Shown: positions 17,825 through 26,756 of the stretch, piece after piece | Numbering within the stretch: the stretch's first letter is position 1 | Layout: every line of letters begins with the position of its first letter | From: Fodinicurvata fenggangensis DSM 21160 | GTDB lineage: Bacteria; Pseudomonadota; Alphaproteobacteria; Kiloniellales; DSM-21159 | NCBI RefSeq assembly: GCF_000686045.1 | Contig: NZ_JMLV01000002.1 | Span: forward strand, 248,001-312,000 | Reading direction: 5' to 3' | DNA: 64,000 nucleotides | Position numbers and translations under genes: made by a program | Notes under the pieces: model-generated | The model's database searches: none | What the model was told of the DNA's origin: nothing | Seen by the model: only the letters and a program-made list of their open reading frames with translations

Positions 17825-19630
17825 ATGACAACCGACCTCAGGCATATTCGAAATTTCGCCATCGTGGCCCACATCGATCACGGCAAGTCGACGCTGGCCG
17901 ACCGGCTGATTCAGGTCTGCGGCGGCCTGAGCGAACGCGAGATGAAGGAGCAGGTCCTGGATTCCATGGACCTGGAGCGCGAGCGCGGCATTACCATCAA
18001 GGCCCAGACCGTACGCCTGACCTATCAGGCCCAGGACGGCGAGACCTATGTCCTGAACATGATCGACACACCCGGTCACGTGGATTTCAGTTACGAGGTC
18101 AGTCGCTCCCTCAAGGCCTGCGAAGGTTCGCTGTTGCTGGTCGATGCCAGCCAGGGGGTCGAAGCCCAGACACTGGCCAACGTCTACCTGGCCCTCGAGC
18201 ATGATCACGAGATGGTGCCCGTGCTCAACAAGGTGGATCTGCCGGCCGCCGAACCGGACCGCATCAAGGAACAGATCGAGGAGGTGATCGGTCTCGACGC
18301 CTCGCATGCCCTGGAAATCTCGGCCAAGACAGGTCAGGGCGTGAGTGACGTGCTGGAAGCCATCGTTCAGCAGCTGCCCCCGCCCAAGGGCGATATCGAG
18401 GCGCCCCTGAAGGCGCTGCTGGTCGATTCCTGGTACGATCCCTACCTGGGCGTGGTCACCCTGGTCCGCGTCATGGAAGGACGCCTCAAGGCCGGCATGA
18501 AGATCCGCATGCTGGGCACCCGGGCGCTGCACGATGTCACGCAAGTTGGGGTCTTCCGGCCGGGCAAGACCAAGGTGAACGACCTGGGACCTGGCGAGAT
18601 CGGCTATGTCATCTCGGGCATCAAGGACATTGCCGATGCCAAGGTGGGTGACACCATCACCGAGGAAAAGCGTCCCTGCGGCAAGGCACTGGAAGGCTTC
18701 CAGCCCTCGGTGCCTGTCGTCTTCTGCGGCCTCTTTCCCAGCGACACTTCCCAGTACGAGGATCTGCGCGATTCCCTGGGGAAGCTGGCGCTCAACGATT
18801 CCTCCTTCATCTTCGAGCCCGAGGTCTCGCCGGCGCTGGGCTTCGGGTTCCGCTGCGGCTTCCTGGGCCTGTTGCATCTGGAAATCGTCCAGGAACGCCT
18901 GGAACGCGAGTTTGGGCTGGACCTCATCACTACGGCCCCCTCCGTCGTCTATCATATCTACATGAAGGGCGGCGAGATGAAGGAGCTTCATAACCCGACC
19001 GACATGCCGGAGCCCACGCAGATCGACCACATAGAGGAACCCTGGATCAAGGCGACGATCCTGGTGCCCGACGATTTCCTGGGGCCGATCCTGAAGCTCT
19101 GCGAGGAACGGCGCGGAGAGCAGATCGATCTCACCTATGTCGGCAATCGGGCGATGGTCGTCTATCGCCTGCCGCTGAACGAGGTGGTCTTCGATTTCTA
19201 CGACCGGCTGAAATCGGTCACCCGCGGCTATGCCTCCTTCGACTATCAGCTCGAGGGCTATCGCGAAGGCGACCTGGTCAAGCTGACCATCATGGTCAAC
19301 GGCGAGCCTGTGGATGCCCTGGCCCTGGTGGTGCACCGCAGCCAGGCCGAGGTGCGCGGCCGCGCCCTCTGTGCCCGGCTGAAGGACCTGATCCCGCGCC
19401 AGTTGTTCAAGGTTGCCGTCCAGGCCGCCATCGGCGGCAAGGTCATCGCCCGCGAGACGGTCGGCGCCATGCGCAAGGACGTCACCGCCAAGTGCTATGG
19501 CGGCGATGCCACCCGCAAGCGCAAGCTCCTTGAAAAGCAGAAGGAGGGCAAGAAGCGCATGCGCCAGTTCGGCAACGTGGAGATTCCCCAGTCTGCCTTC
19601 CTCGCCGCCCTGCGCATGGACGAGGACTGA
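17825..19630 (+). CDS. lepA: Elongation factor 4 (LepA), ribosomal back-translocase GTPase
   Basis: Translational GTPase of 601 aa. G motifs are visible: G1 AHIDHGKST, the RGITIKAQT switch, DTPGHVD and [11 protein letters not shown]-like domains II, III and V follow, and then the LepA-specific C-terminal domain with [18 protein letters not shown]. It acts on stalled or late-assembling ribosomes, especially under ionic stress. Start ATG at 17825. The gene stands alone, ending in a bidirectional terminator shared with acs. Confidence 0.97.
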   Translation: MTTDLRHIRNFAIVAHIDHGKSTLADRLIQVCGGLSEREMKEQVLDSMDLERERGITIKAQTVRLTYQAQDGETYVLNMIDTPGHVDFSYEVSRSLKACEGSLLLVDASQGVEAQTLANVYLALEHDHEMVPVLNKVDLPAAEPDRIKEQIEEVIGLDASHALEISAKTGQGVSDVLEAIVQQLPPPKGDIEAPLKALLVDSWYDPYLGVVTLVRVMEGRLKAGMKIRMLGTRALHDVTQVGVFRPGKTKVNDLGPGEIGYVISGIKDIADAKVGDTITEEKRPCGKALEGFQPSVPVVFCGLFPSDTSQYEDLRDSLGKLALNDSSFIFEPEVSPALGFGFRCGFLGLLHLEIVQERLEREFGLDLITTAPSVVYHIYMKGGEMKELHNPTDMPEPTQIDHIEEPWIKATILVPDDFLGPILKLCEERRGEQIDLTYVGNRAMVVYRLPLNEVVFDFYDRLKSVTRGYASFDYQLEGYREGDLVKLTIMVNGEPVDALALVVHRSQAEVRGRALCARLKDLIPRQLFKVAVQAAIGGKVIARETVGAMRKDVTAKCYGGDATRKRKLLEKQKEGKKRMRQFGNVEIPQSAFLAALRMDED

Positions 19631-19673
19631 GGGGGCTCACCGCCCCAGAAAAATCCTATGCTCTTCTGCATTG

Positions 19674-19703
19674 AAAAAGGCGGCCGCAAAGGGCCGCCTT
19701 TTT
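19674..19703. terminator. Bidirectional terminator between lepA and acs
   Basis: The stem AAAAAGGCGGCC pairs with GGCCGCCTTTTT across a 6-nt GCAAAG loop. U-runs are present on both strands, so it can end lepA (plus, stop 44 nt upstream) and acs (minus, stop 27 nt away). Confidence 0.92.
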
Positions 19704-19729
19704 CGTGAGAACACCCGCAAACCGGCAGG

Positions 19730-21670
19730 TCAGCGGTTCATGCGGTTCTCGACCAGGTCATCGACCACAGCCGGATCGGCAAGGGTCGAGGTGTCCCCCA
19801 GGTTGCTGTAATCGTTTTCGGCGATCTTGCGCAGGATGCGTCGCATGATCTTGCCCGAACGGGTCTTCGGCAGGCCGGGGGCCCACTGGATCAGGTCGGG
19901 CGAAGCGATGGGTCCGATCTCCTGGCGCACCCACTGCACCAATTCCTTGCGCAGCTCCTCGCTGGGCTCTTCACCGGCGACCAGGGTCACATAGGCATAG
20001 ATCCCCTGCCCCTTCAGGTCGTGGGGGTAGCCCACCACGGCGGCCTCGGCCACCTTCTTGTGGGCCACCAGGGCCGACTCGACCTCGGCCGTGCCCATGC
20101 GGTGGCCGGAGACGTTGATCACGTCGTCCACACGCCCCGTGATCCAGTAATAGCCGTCCTCGTCGCGGCGACAGCCGTCACCCGAGAAGTACTTGCCGGG
20201 ATAGGTGGAGAAATAGGTCTGGACGAAACGCTCATGGTCGCCATAGACCGTGCGCATCTGTCCCGGCCAGGAATCGGCTATGCAGAGGTTGCCCTCGCAG
20301 GCCCCTTCCTGGACCTTGCCGTTGGCATCGACGATTTCCGGCTTCACCCCGAAGAAGGGCTTGGTGGCAGAGCCGGGCTTCTGGTCGATGGCGCCGGGCA
20401 GCGGCGTAATCATGATGCCGCCGGTCTCCGTCTGCCACCAGGTATCCACGATGGGGCAACGCTCCTCACCCACCGTCTTGTAATACCACATCCAGGCTTC
20501 CGGATTGATCGGCTCGCCCACGGTTCCCAGAAGGCGCAGGGACTTCCGGCTGGTCTTCTTGACCGGCTCGTCGCCTTCGCGCATCAGAGCCCGGATCGCG
20601 GTCGGTGCCGTGTAGTAGATACTGACGTTGTGCTTGTCACAGACCTGCCAGTGACGCGCGGCATCGGGATAATTGGGCACGCCCTCGAACATCAGGGTCG
20701 TGGCCCCGTTGGCCAGCGGCCCATAGACGATATAGCTGTGGCCGGTCACCCAGCCGACATCGGCCGTGCACCAGTAGACCTCACCATCCTTGTAGTCGAA
20801 GACATACTCATGGGTCATCGAGGTATAGACCAGGTAGCCACCGGTGGTGTGCAGCACGCCCTTGGGCTTGCCCGTGGAACCGGAGGTATAGAGGATGAAC
20901 AGCGGATCCTCGGCGCCCATTTCCTCGGCCGGGCAGTCGTCGTCGACCTTGTCGAATTCCTCGTGATACCAGAGGTCCCGGCCATCCTGCCAATCGATGT
21001 CCCCACCCGTGCGGCGCACGACCAGGACATGCTTCACACCCTGGCACTTGGCCAGGGCCTTGTCCGTATTGGTTTTCAGCGGAATCTTGCGCCCGCCGCG
21101 CACACCCTCGTCTGCGGTGATCACGAAGCTGGATTCGCAGTCCTGGATGCGCCCGGCCAGGGCGTCCGGTGAAAAACCACCGAAGACGACGGAATGGACC
21201 GCGCCGATGCGTGCACAGGCCAGCATGGCGAATGCCGCCTCGGGAATCATGGGCATGTAAATGGTGACCCGGTCACCGCGGGTCACGCCGCGCGCCTTCA
21301 GGATGTTGGCCATCCGGCAGACCTGGCGATGCAGCTCGCCATAGGTAATGGTCTTGTCTTCGCCGGGTTCGTCACCTTCCCAGATAATGGCAGCCTGGTC
21401 CTTCTTGGCCGGAAGGTGACGGTCAATGCAGTTCACCGCCGCATTGGTCGTGCCATCGGCAAACCAGCGGATATGCACATCCTCCGGGTCATAGCTGACA
21501 TCCTTGACCTGGGTGAAGGGCTTCATCCAGTCGATGCGTTTGCCGTGCTCGGCCCAGAAGCCTTTCGGGTCCTCGATCGAGCGGCGGTACATATCTTCAT
21601 AAGCCTGCGCATCCACGTGCGCGCTGCGGGCAATGTTCTCCTTGACGGGGATGACCTGCGAATCCGACAT
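19730..21670 (-). CDS. acs: Acetyl-coenzyme A synthetase
   Basis: Cytoplasmic ANL-superfamily ligase, 646 aa, converting acetate, ATP and CoA to acetyl-CoA via acetyl-AMP. Visible are the ATP loop [11 protein letters not shown], the WWQTETGG motif, and the C-terminal catalytic lysine in [16 protein letters not shown], which in homologues is regulated by reversible acetylation. The ATG at 21670 gives the normal N-terminus MSDSQVIPV; an in-frame extension to 21853 is not family-like. It supports growth on acetate and acetyl-CoA recycling. Confidence 0.96.
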   Translation of the reverse strand: MSDSQVIPVKENIARSAHVDAQAYEDMYRRSIEDPKGFWAEHGKRIDWMKPFTQVKDVSYDPEDVHIRWFADGTTNAAVNCIDRHLPAKKDQAAIIWEGDEPGEDKTITYGELHRQVCRMANILKARGVTRGDRVTIYMPMIPEAAFAMLACARIGAVHSVVFGGFSPDALAGRIQDCESSFVITADEGVRGGRKIPLKTNTDKALAKCQGVKHVLVVRRTGGDIDWQDGRDLWYHEEFDKVDDDCPAEEMGAEDPLFILYTSGSTGKPKGVLHTTGGYLVYTSMTHEYVFDYKDGEVYWCTADVGWVTGHSYIVYGPLANGATTLMFEGVPNYPDAARHWQVCDKHNVSIYYTAPTAIRALMREGDEPVKKTSRKSLRLLGTVGEPINPEAWMWYYKTVGEERCPIVDTWWQTETGGIMITPLPGAIDQKPGSATKPFFGVKPEIVDANGKVQEGACEGNLCIADSWPGQMRTVYGDHERFVQTYFSTYPGKYFSGDGCRRDEDGYYWITGRVDDVINVSGHRMGTAEVESALVAHKKVAEAAVVGYPHDLKGQGIYAYVTLVAGEEPSEELRKELVQWVRQEIGPIASPDLIQWAPGLPKTRSGKIMRRILRKIAENDYSNLGDTSTLADPAVVDDLVENRMNR

Positions 21671-21893
21671 TTTTATGCGACGCTCCCTCTTGAGTGTTTT
21701 AATGAAACCCGCGGGATCGAGCCCGTCGGGTTGTCGCTTTTCGCCTTGCTGATATCTGGGAGGGATTAAAGCGGGAATAAAGGCCCGACTCAACCATGGT
21801 CCTGTTCTACCATGCCGATAATACTGCACTTTTCGGCCAAAACCCGCATTCACACCCCTCCGGACAACAGGCTTTCAGAGTGCAAAGCGAGTG
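21671..21893. other. acs upstream region with an inverted repeat
   Basis: About 220 bases between acs and the tRNA promoter hold no credible gene. An inverted repeat CATGGT-N8-ACCATG (21795-21814) lies 125 bp upstream of the acs start and could be an operator. A GGGAG ribosome site precedes acs by about 12 nt. Confidence 0.35.
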
Positions 21894-21922
21894 TTGCGGG
21901 ACAGGCGCGACAGCGCTAAGTT
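21894..21922 (+). promoter_or_regulatory. Candidate promoter of tRNA-Gln
   Basis: TTGCGG at 21894-21899 and TAAGTT at 21917-21922 are separated by exactly 17 bp. They would start transcription about 30 nt before the tRNA. Each hexamer matches consensus at only three positions, so this is tentative. Confidence 0.4.
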
Positions 21923-21959
21923 CCGGCCCCAGACGAGGTGCAAGCCATCTCTGTCGCGT

Positions 21960-22034
21960 TGGGGCGTAGCCAAGTGGTAAGGCAACGGTTTTTGGTACCG
22001 TCATGCGCAGGTTCGAATCCTGCCGCCCCAACCA
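21960..22034 (+). tRNA. tRNA-Gln (anticodon TTG)
   Basis: A complete cloverleaf can be drawn. The acceptor stem TGGGGCG pairs with CGCCCCA, and the D arm contains AGCCAAGTGGTAAGGC. The anticodon stem ACGGT/ACCGT holds the loop TTTTGGT with anticodon TTG. The T arm is GCAGG-TTCGAAT-CCTGC, and CCA is encoded at 22032-22034. It reads glutamine codons CAA and CAG. The tRNA is unaccompanied by others. Confidence 0.96.
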
Positions 22035-22049
22035 TTCTGCCTCTTTTTC

Positions 22050-22181
22050 TCAATTTGAATCGTCCTCTGGACCCGCCAGAAGCACGCGGTTCCGGCCGTT
22101 TGCCTTGGCACGATAAAGGGCCGCATCGGCCCGTGCCAACGCTCTCGCAGGGCTTTCGTCTTGTGTGGAGAAGAGCTTCGC
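22050..22181 (-). pseudogene. Decayed C-terminal tail of a GGDEF-domain protein
   Basis: On the minus strand, 43 codons ending at a stop at 22050 translate to the conserved end of diguanylate cyclases, including SPARALARADAALYRAKANG and then RNRV. An in-frame stop at 22182-22184 and unrelated sequence beyond it mean the GGDEF catalytic core is missing. No start or ribosome site precedes it. It lies 16 bp past the tRNA-Gln 3' end, which fits a remnant left by a past insertion or deletion. Confidence 0.75.
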
Positions 22182-22296
22182 TCAGGGCACGACAGGACTG
22201 TTGGATGAGACGTCCAGGGGAATTTCAGGGCAACGGCAAAGATCCTGTACTCACCCCGGATCCTGATGGCCGTAGCAAAAAGGTCGGGTTAACCCC

Positions 22297-22668
22297 TCAA
22301 CTGGTCTGGCGCTGTTTCAAGGCCTCTTCCACGGCATCGCAGATCTGTTTCAAGGTAAAGGGCTTGATCAACACCTTGCAGATAAGCTCCTCGAGGTCAT
22401 AGGCCCGCTGTTGTTCCGCCGAATAGCCTGTCATGAGCAGGACCGGCAAGTCGGGATAATCCCGTGTCACCCGCAACGCCAAGCCGATTCCGTCCAGCCC
22501 TGGCATCACGATATCCGTCACCAGCAGATCGAAACTGTTGTTCTGAAGGGCCTCAAGCGCCTGTATGCCGTCCCCCACAGCTGTCACGTCAAAGCCCTTC
22601 TGTTCAAGGGCTCTGGAAACAAAGCTCCGCACGGCCAAGTCATCTTCAGCTATCAGGATATGCGACAT
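22297..22668 (-). CDS. cpdR: CpdR-like single-domain response regulator
   Basis: Receiver-only protein of 123 aa. The acidic pocket (ED at residues 8-10), phospho-acceptor Asp52 in LVTDIVMPG, the LLMTGYS segment and Lys102 in IKPF are all present. In Caulobacter, unphosphorylated CpdR primes ClpXP for degradation of cell-cycle substrates, under control of the CckA-ChpT relay. The FDLLVTDIVMPGLDGI and PVLLMTGY stretches resemble CpdR more than generic CheY. No histidine kinase is adjacent. An ordinary single-domain receiver is the alternative. Confidence 0.75.
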   Translation of the reverse strand: MSHILIAEDDLAVRSFVSRALEQKGFDVTAVGDGIQALEALQNNSFDLLVTDIVMPGLDGIGLALRVTRDYPDLPVLLMTGYSAEQQRAYDLEELICKVLIKPFTLKQICDAVEEALKQRQTS

Positions 22669-22795
22669 GTCCAGTCTCGAATACCTAGGAGCAAGTTCAT
22701 ATAGTCCCCCATGACACAGGCCAAATCAAAGACTCTTTGGGATCATCCAGGGGTTATGTGACTGCTTCAAGGCAGCAGCCAGCGGTCATTTTGCC

Positions 22796-23521
22796 CTAGT
22801 CCTGCTCCAGGAAGATCAATGAGAGGGAGCCTTCATCCGGCGGGTTATCGGTTGCGGTCGAGAATTCAGTGGAATTCCCCGGCGCAAGTTGCGTTTCTTC
22901 GGGCTGGAAAGTCCAGCTGTGCAGCTCCTGTCCCCCGGTGTCATTGATCACGGCGCGCATCTCGGGAACGGCCACCTCACGCACACCCTCGTTTGTCACG
23001 ACCCCCTGGACCTGCAGCTTTTCTTGTCCGTCCACCGTCCGGCGCAGGGACACCACATCGTGAACAACCAGTTGCGCCTCTTGCGCTGCCAAGGGAAGAC
23101 CCAGCTTTTCGTAAAGCGGCCGCGCTTCGGGAACGCTCGCCACGACCTCTTCCCGCGCGAACCAGCCCGCGGCAGCCAGACCAAGGATCACGATGACAAG
23201 CAGTCCCCAGCCAAGAAGCAGGCCCCGTCGAACCGGCTTCCTGTCACGGTCTGTTCCCGGTCGTGGCGCCCAGGCCGAAGCGTCGGAGACCGGCCCGACA
23301 TCGGACTCATCTCTGCGCGGGCCAGCAGCTTCGGAAAAAGGCGCTTCACTGCCCCTTGCCTCGGCCTCCGGCGCAGCTTCTGGAGTCGGGGTTACGGCAG
23401 GCTCCGGCATGGCATGCCAGACGTGGCGGCAATCCCCGCAGCGAACCCGGCGCCCCCCGGCGCCGAGTGAGCCGTCCGGCACGTTGAAGCGGCTCTGACA
23501 GGACGGGCAGGTCAGAATCAT
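22796..23521 (-). CDS. Zinc-ribbon (MJ0042-type) and DUF3426 membrane protein
   Basis: Protein of 241 aa, function unknown. The N-terminal zinc ribbon carries CPSC and CGDC pairs within the first 33 residues (MILTCPSCQSRFNVPDGSL). It is followed by a Pro/Ala/Glu-rich linker, one transmembrane helix (about residues 99-120) and a C-terminal beta-rich DUF3426-like domain. The topology is cytoplasmic zinc finger with an external domain. Alphaproteobacterial relatives commonly sit divergent from ftsE, as here. Confidence 0.8.
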   Translation of the reverse strand: MILTCPSCQSRFNVPDGSLGAGGRRVRCGDCRHVWHAMPEPAVTPTPEAAPEAEARGSEAPFSEAAGPRRDESDVGPVSDASAWAPRPGTDRDRKPVRRGLLLGWGLLVIVILGLAAAGWFAREEVVASVPEARPLYEKLGLPLAAQEAQLVVHDVVSLRRTVDGQEKLQVQGVVTNEGVREVAVPEMRAVINDTGGQELHSWTFQPEETQLAPGNSTEFSTATDNPPDEGSLSLIFLEQD

Positions 23522-23673
23522 CGGATTTTACGGTCCCCCATAAGATTTCTTCCATATAAACGTCCGCCCGCTTCCAACGCAAGCAGCGCCGCTTTACCCC
23601 GACGCAGGCGCATGCCATCTTGAGCCCGACCCGGGGCGAAGTCGGGCAGATCGCGACAAGGACGTCTGTATCA

Positions 23674-24396
23674 TTGGTTCGCTTTGAAGATGTTTACCTG
23701 CGCTATGGGCGTGGACCGGACATCCTGCAGAGACTGGATTTCCGGCTGGAGCCCGGCTCCTTTCATTTCCTGGTGGGGCCAAGCGGCGCGGGCAAATCCT
23801 CTCTCCTCAAGCTTCTCTATCTGGGGCAGCGGCCGAGTCAGGGCCGCATCTCGCTGTTCGGCCGCGATGTCTCCAAGCTGGACCGCGACGAACGGGCCCT
23901 GCTGCGCCGGCGTATCGGCGTGATCTTCCAGGATTTCCGCCTGATCGCTCACCTCTCCGTCTTTGAGAATGTCGCCCTGCCCCTGCGCATTTCGGGTGAA
24001 CCCGAAGGAAGGCTGCGTGCCAAGGTCGAGGAACTCCTGGCCTGGGTGGGCCTGGCCGACTGCATCAATGCCTTGCCCGCCACCCTTTCCGGCGGGCAAC
24101 AACAACGCATTGCCATTGCCCGTGCCGTTATCAGCCGGCCCAGCCTGATCGTCGCCGACGAGCCCACCGGCAACGTGGACGATCGCATCGCCATGCGCCT
24201 GATGCACCTTTTCGTCGAACTGCACCGCAGCGGCACGACCGTGGTCATTGCCACCCACAATGAAAGCCTTGTGGAGCGTATTGGAAAACCGGCCCTGCAT
24301 CTCTCGGGCGGCAGCCTCTACCAGCCTGGCGGCACTCCACTCCCGGAGGAGGCGCTGGACGAAGAGGGTCCGCATAGCAGGGAGGTGAATCCATGA
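23674..24396 (+). CDS. ftsE: Cell division ATP-binding protein FtsE
   Basis: Cytoplasmic ABC ATPase of about 240 aa that, with FtsX, couples the divisome to activation of peptidoglycan hydrolases. Walker A is GPSGAGKSS, the signature is [14 protein letters not shown], and Walker B is IVADEPTGNVD. GVIFQDFRLIAHLSVFENVA is typical of FtsE. The family N-terminus suggests the TTG at 23674 (M-VRFEDVYLRYG), with AAGGA 11 nt upstream; a TTG at 23620 would add 18 residues. It overlaps ftsX by 4 nt. Confidence 0.93.
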   Translation: MVRFEDVYLRYGRGPDILQRLDFRLEPGSFHFLVGPSGAGKSSLLKLLYLGQRPSQGRISLFGRDVSKLDRDERALLRRRIGVIFQDFRLIAHLSVFENVALPLRISGEPEGRLRAKVEELLAWVGLADCINALPATLSGGQQQRIAIARAVISRPSLIVADEPTGNVDDRIAMRLMHLFVELHRSGTTVVIATHNESLVERIGKPALHLSGGSLYQPGGTPLPEEALDEEGPHSREVNP

Positions 24397-25292
24397 TCTC
24401 CCTGCGCCGTCGCCCTCGTGATCTTCCCTTGTCCCGCGACGCGTCGGCCCGCTTCCTGCCCTGGCTGATCGCCTTCATGGTCTATCTGGCTGCCATTGCG
24501 CTGGCCAGCGCTCTCGCTGCCCAGAAGATCGCGGACCGCTGGGACCAGGACCTCTCGGGCCGCATCACCATTCAGGTTCCGCATGCTGCGCTTTCCGATG
24601 CGGGCAATCCTGCCGAATCGGCGGATATCGACGCCCTGGTCGACTACCTGCTTGAGGTGCCGGCCGTCAGCGGCGTGGATGTCCTGGACCGACAGCGCAG
24701 CGCGGAACTGGTGGAGCCCTGGCTGGGCGACCTGGCGGGACAGGCCGAGTTGCCCATCCCTCAGCTCATCACCCTGGAGCTGCGCGAGGACCTCAGCTTG
24801 CCCGAGGGATTCGAGGCCCGAATCGAGGCTCTGGCGCCCGGCGCCCAGGTGGACGACCACCAGCGCTGGATCGGCGGCCTGCTCGACTTCGCGCAGTCGA
24901 TCCAGACCGTGGCCCTGCTGGTCGTGCTTCTGGTCGGTGCGGCCGCTGTCATCACCGTGATCTTCGTCACCCGGACGGGACTCGCGATCCATCGCCAGAT
25001 GATCGAGTTGCTGCACCTGATCGGTGCCCGCGACCGATATGTCGCCGCGCAGTTCCAGGGTCATGCCTTCCGGCTAGGGTTGGGAGGCGGACTCATCGGT
25101 CTGCTGGCCGCCGTGGCCACGCTGCTGGGTCTTGAGCGGTTGGTGGATCGCCAGCCGACGGCCCTCTTGCCCGACCTTTCCCTTGGCTATATGGATTGGG
25201 CCCTGCTGCTGTTTCTGCCTCTCTTCACCGCTTTGGTGGCGCTGCTTACTGCACGCTTCACTGTCTTGAGAACCCTGGCGCGGCTGACATGA
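24393..25292 (+). CDS. ftsX: Cell division protein FtsX
   Basis: Membrane partner of FtsE, 299 aa. It has an N-terminal cytoplasmic segment, a first transmembrane helix (about residues 26-46), a large periplasmic domain that recruits amidase activators, and three C-terminal helices. The segment HLIGARDRYVAAQFQGHAF lies at the conserved cytoplasmic loop. The ATG overlaps the ftsE stop (ATGA), and its own stop overlaps the next gene the same way. Confidence 0.92.
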   Translation: MISLRRRPRDLPLSRDASARFLPWLIAFMVYLAAIALASALAAQKIADRWDQDLSGRITIQVPHAALSDAGNPAESADIDALVDYLLEVPAVSGVDVLDRQRSAELVEPWLGDLAGQAELPIPQLITLELREDLSLPEGFEARIEALAPGAQVDDHQRWIGGLLDFAQSIQTVALLVVLLVGAAAVITVIFVTRTGLAIHRQMIELLHLIGARDRYVAAQFQGHAFRLGLGGGLIGLLAAVATLLGLERLVDRQPTALLPDLSLGYMDWALLLFLPLFTALVALLTARFTVLRTLARLT

Positions 25293-25930
25293 CTGTAACA
25301 TCCGCTTCGCGCCGCAAGCGTCGCGGCCGGCTGCTCCTCTTGTTGCCTGCCCTACTGCTGGCAACCTTCATTTTCGGATTGGCGCGTTTTGCCTCCAACA
25401 TTCCCACCCAGTCGGACAAGCCCGGCGAGCCCGTGGATGCCGTCGTGGTCTGGACCGGAGGCAGCGGCCGTCTGGACCAGGGACTGAAACTGCTGGAGGA
25501 AGGGCAAGCAGAGCGCTTGTTTGTCTCGGGTGTCTATCACGGCGTGGAGGTGGACGAGTTGCTTGAAGTGGCGGCGCGGAATCCCGACGAACTGCGCTGT
25601 TGCATCGAGTTGGGCTATGCCGCCGGCAACACCCGGGAGAATGCCCAGGAAACCGCAGCCTGGGCCAGTCACAACGACCTGCGTTCCCTACGCCTTGTGA
25701 CGGCAGCCTATCACATGCCGCGCAGCCTCCTGGAGATGCGGCGCGCGATTCCGGATGTCGAAATCCTGGCGGAACCCGTTTTTCCGGACGCCTTCCGGCA
25801 GGAGGACTGGCGCTGGCGCGCGCGCAGTCTGGCCCTCCTGGTGAACGAATATGCCAAATACCTGATCGCTTCACTGCGCAGGCCCTTGCCCCTAAACGAC
25901 GACACGGGACCCGAGGAGGCGCTGCCGTGA
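25289..25930 (+). CDS. DUF218 (YdcF/ElyC/SanA-like) membrane-anchored protein
   Basis: Protein of 213 aa with a basic N-terminus, one transmembrane helix (about residues 14-33) and a DUF218 Rossmann-like domain in the periplasm. Visible family segments are AVVVWTGGSGRLDQGLKLL, the TRENAQET turn and VTAAYHMPRS. Relatives (ElyC, SanA) affect cell-wall integrity and carrier-lipid use, but the reaction is unknown. The start overlaps the ftsX stop by 4 nt, so it belongs to the ftsEX operon. Confidence 0.85.
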   Translation: MTVTSASRRKRRGRLLLLLPALLLATFIFGLARFASNIPTQSDKPGEPVDAVVVWTGGSGRLDQGLKLLEEGQAERLFVSGVYHGVEVDELLEVAARNPDELRCCIELGYAAGNTRENAQETAAWASHNDLRSLRLVTAAYHMPRSLLEMRRAIPDVEILAEPVFPDAFRQEDWRWRARSLALLVNEYAKYLIASLRRPLPLNDDTGPEEALP

Positions 25931-26667
25931 CACACCTGCGCTCACTTGTTTTCAACGGCCTGTTCTATGCCTGGACCACGCTGCTGGCCCTGGCCTACCT
26001 CCCGCTGCTTTTCCTGCCGCCGCGCTACATCTGGGCTGCCTGCCGCTTCTGGGCGCGCAGTGTTTTTTTCCTGTTGCGCACCATTGTTGGCCTGGACTGG
26101 CGCCTCGAGGGACGCACGCACCTGCCCGATGGTGCGGCATTAATTGCCAGCAAGCACCAGTCGGCCTGGGATACCCTGGTCTTCGTCCTGTTGCTCGACC
26201 GGCCGGTCTATATCCTGAAGCAGGAACTTCTGCAGATCCCGCTCTTCAGCACCTATCTGAAGCATATGGGGATGATCGCCATCGACCGGCGCGGCGCCGC
26301 CCGCACCCTGCGCAGCCTTCAGCAGCAGGCGCGCGCACGCCTGGCGGAAGGCCGGCCCGTCATCATCTTTCCCGAGGGCACCCGGACCCGGCCCGGAGAA
26401 ACCCGTCCTTATCAGCCGGGGGTGGCTGCCCTCTACAAGGCCCTGGAACACGAAGCGCCCCTGGTTCCGGCCGCCCTGAATTCGGGCCATTTCTGGGGGC
26501 GGCGTTCCTTCCTGAAATACCCCGGCTGCATCACGCTTCGAATATTGCCCCCTATACCGGGCGGGCTTTCGCGCAACGAGGTCATGGCGCAGCTGCACGA
26601 AAGCATCGAGGACGCCAGCCGCGCACTTGCCGACCTGCCCGGGCAGAACAACACACCTTCGGCTTGA
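25927..26667 (+). CDS. plsC: 1-acyl-sn-glycerol-3-phosphate acyltransferase (PlsC family)
   Basis: Inner-membrane acyltransferase of 246 aa that makes phosphatidic acid from lysophosphatidic acid. The catalytic HX4D motif is in SKHQSAWDT, and the substrate-binding block is IIFPEGTRTRPGE. Two N-terminal hydrophobic helices precede the domain. The GTG start overlaps the preceding stop (GTGA). It is last in the ftsE-ftsX-DUF218-plsC operon, linking phospholipid synthesis to division genes. Confidence 0.92.
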   Translation: MTHLRSLVFNGLFYAWTTLLALAYLPLLFLPPRYIWAACRFWARSVFFLLRTIVGLDWRLEGRTHLPDGAALIASKHQSAWDTLVFVLLLDRPVYILKQELLQIPLFSTYLKHMGMIAIDRRGAARTLRSLQQQARARLAEGRPVIIFPEGTRTRPGETRPYQPGVAALYKALEHEAPLVPAALNSGHFWGRRSFLKYPGCITLRILPPIPGGLSRNEVMAQLHESIEDASRALADLPGQNNTPSA

Positions 26668-26756
26668 AGCGCGTGCGCCCCCACGCCAAATCCTTGGCAG
26701 TAGAATAACCGCCCGGGCCTGCTGGACAGGCACTTCGGAAATGACCAGGGTTCCTC

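Noticed and set aside
17453-19336. A 627-codon minus-strand frame across fzlA and lepA
   Set aside because: It runs antisense to the well-supported lepA, then enters fzlA in a wrong frame; composition is His/Gln/Val-rich, as typical of antisense shadows.
20021-21172. A 383-codon plus-strand frame inside acs
   Set aside because: Antisense to acs with no ribosome site or domain; acs is complete.
21807-22031. A 74-codon minus-strand frame over tRNA-Gln
   Set aside because: It translates the tRNA antisense (the GRQDSNLRMTVPK pattern is a known artefact), and a complete cloverleaf is present on the plus strand.
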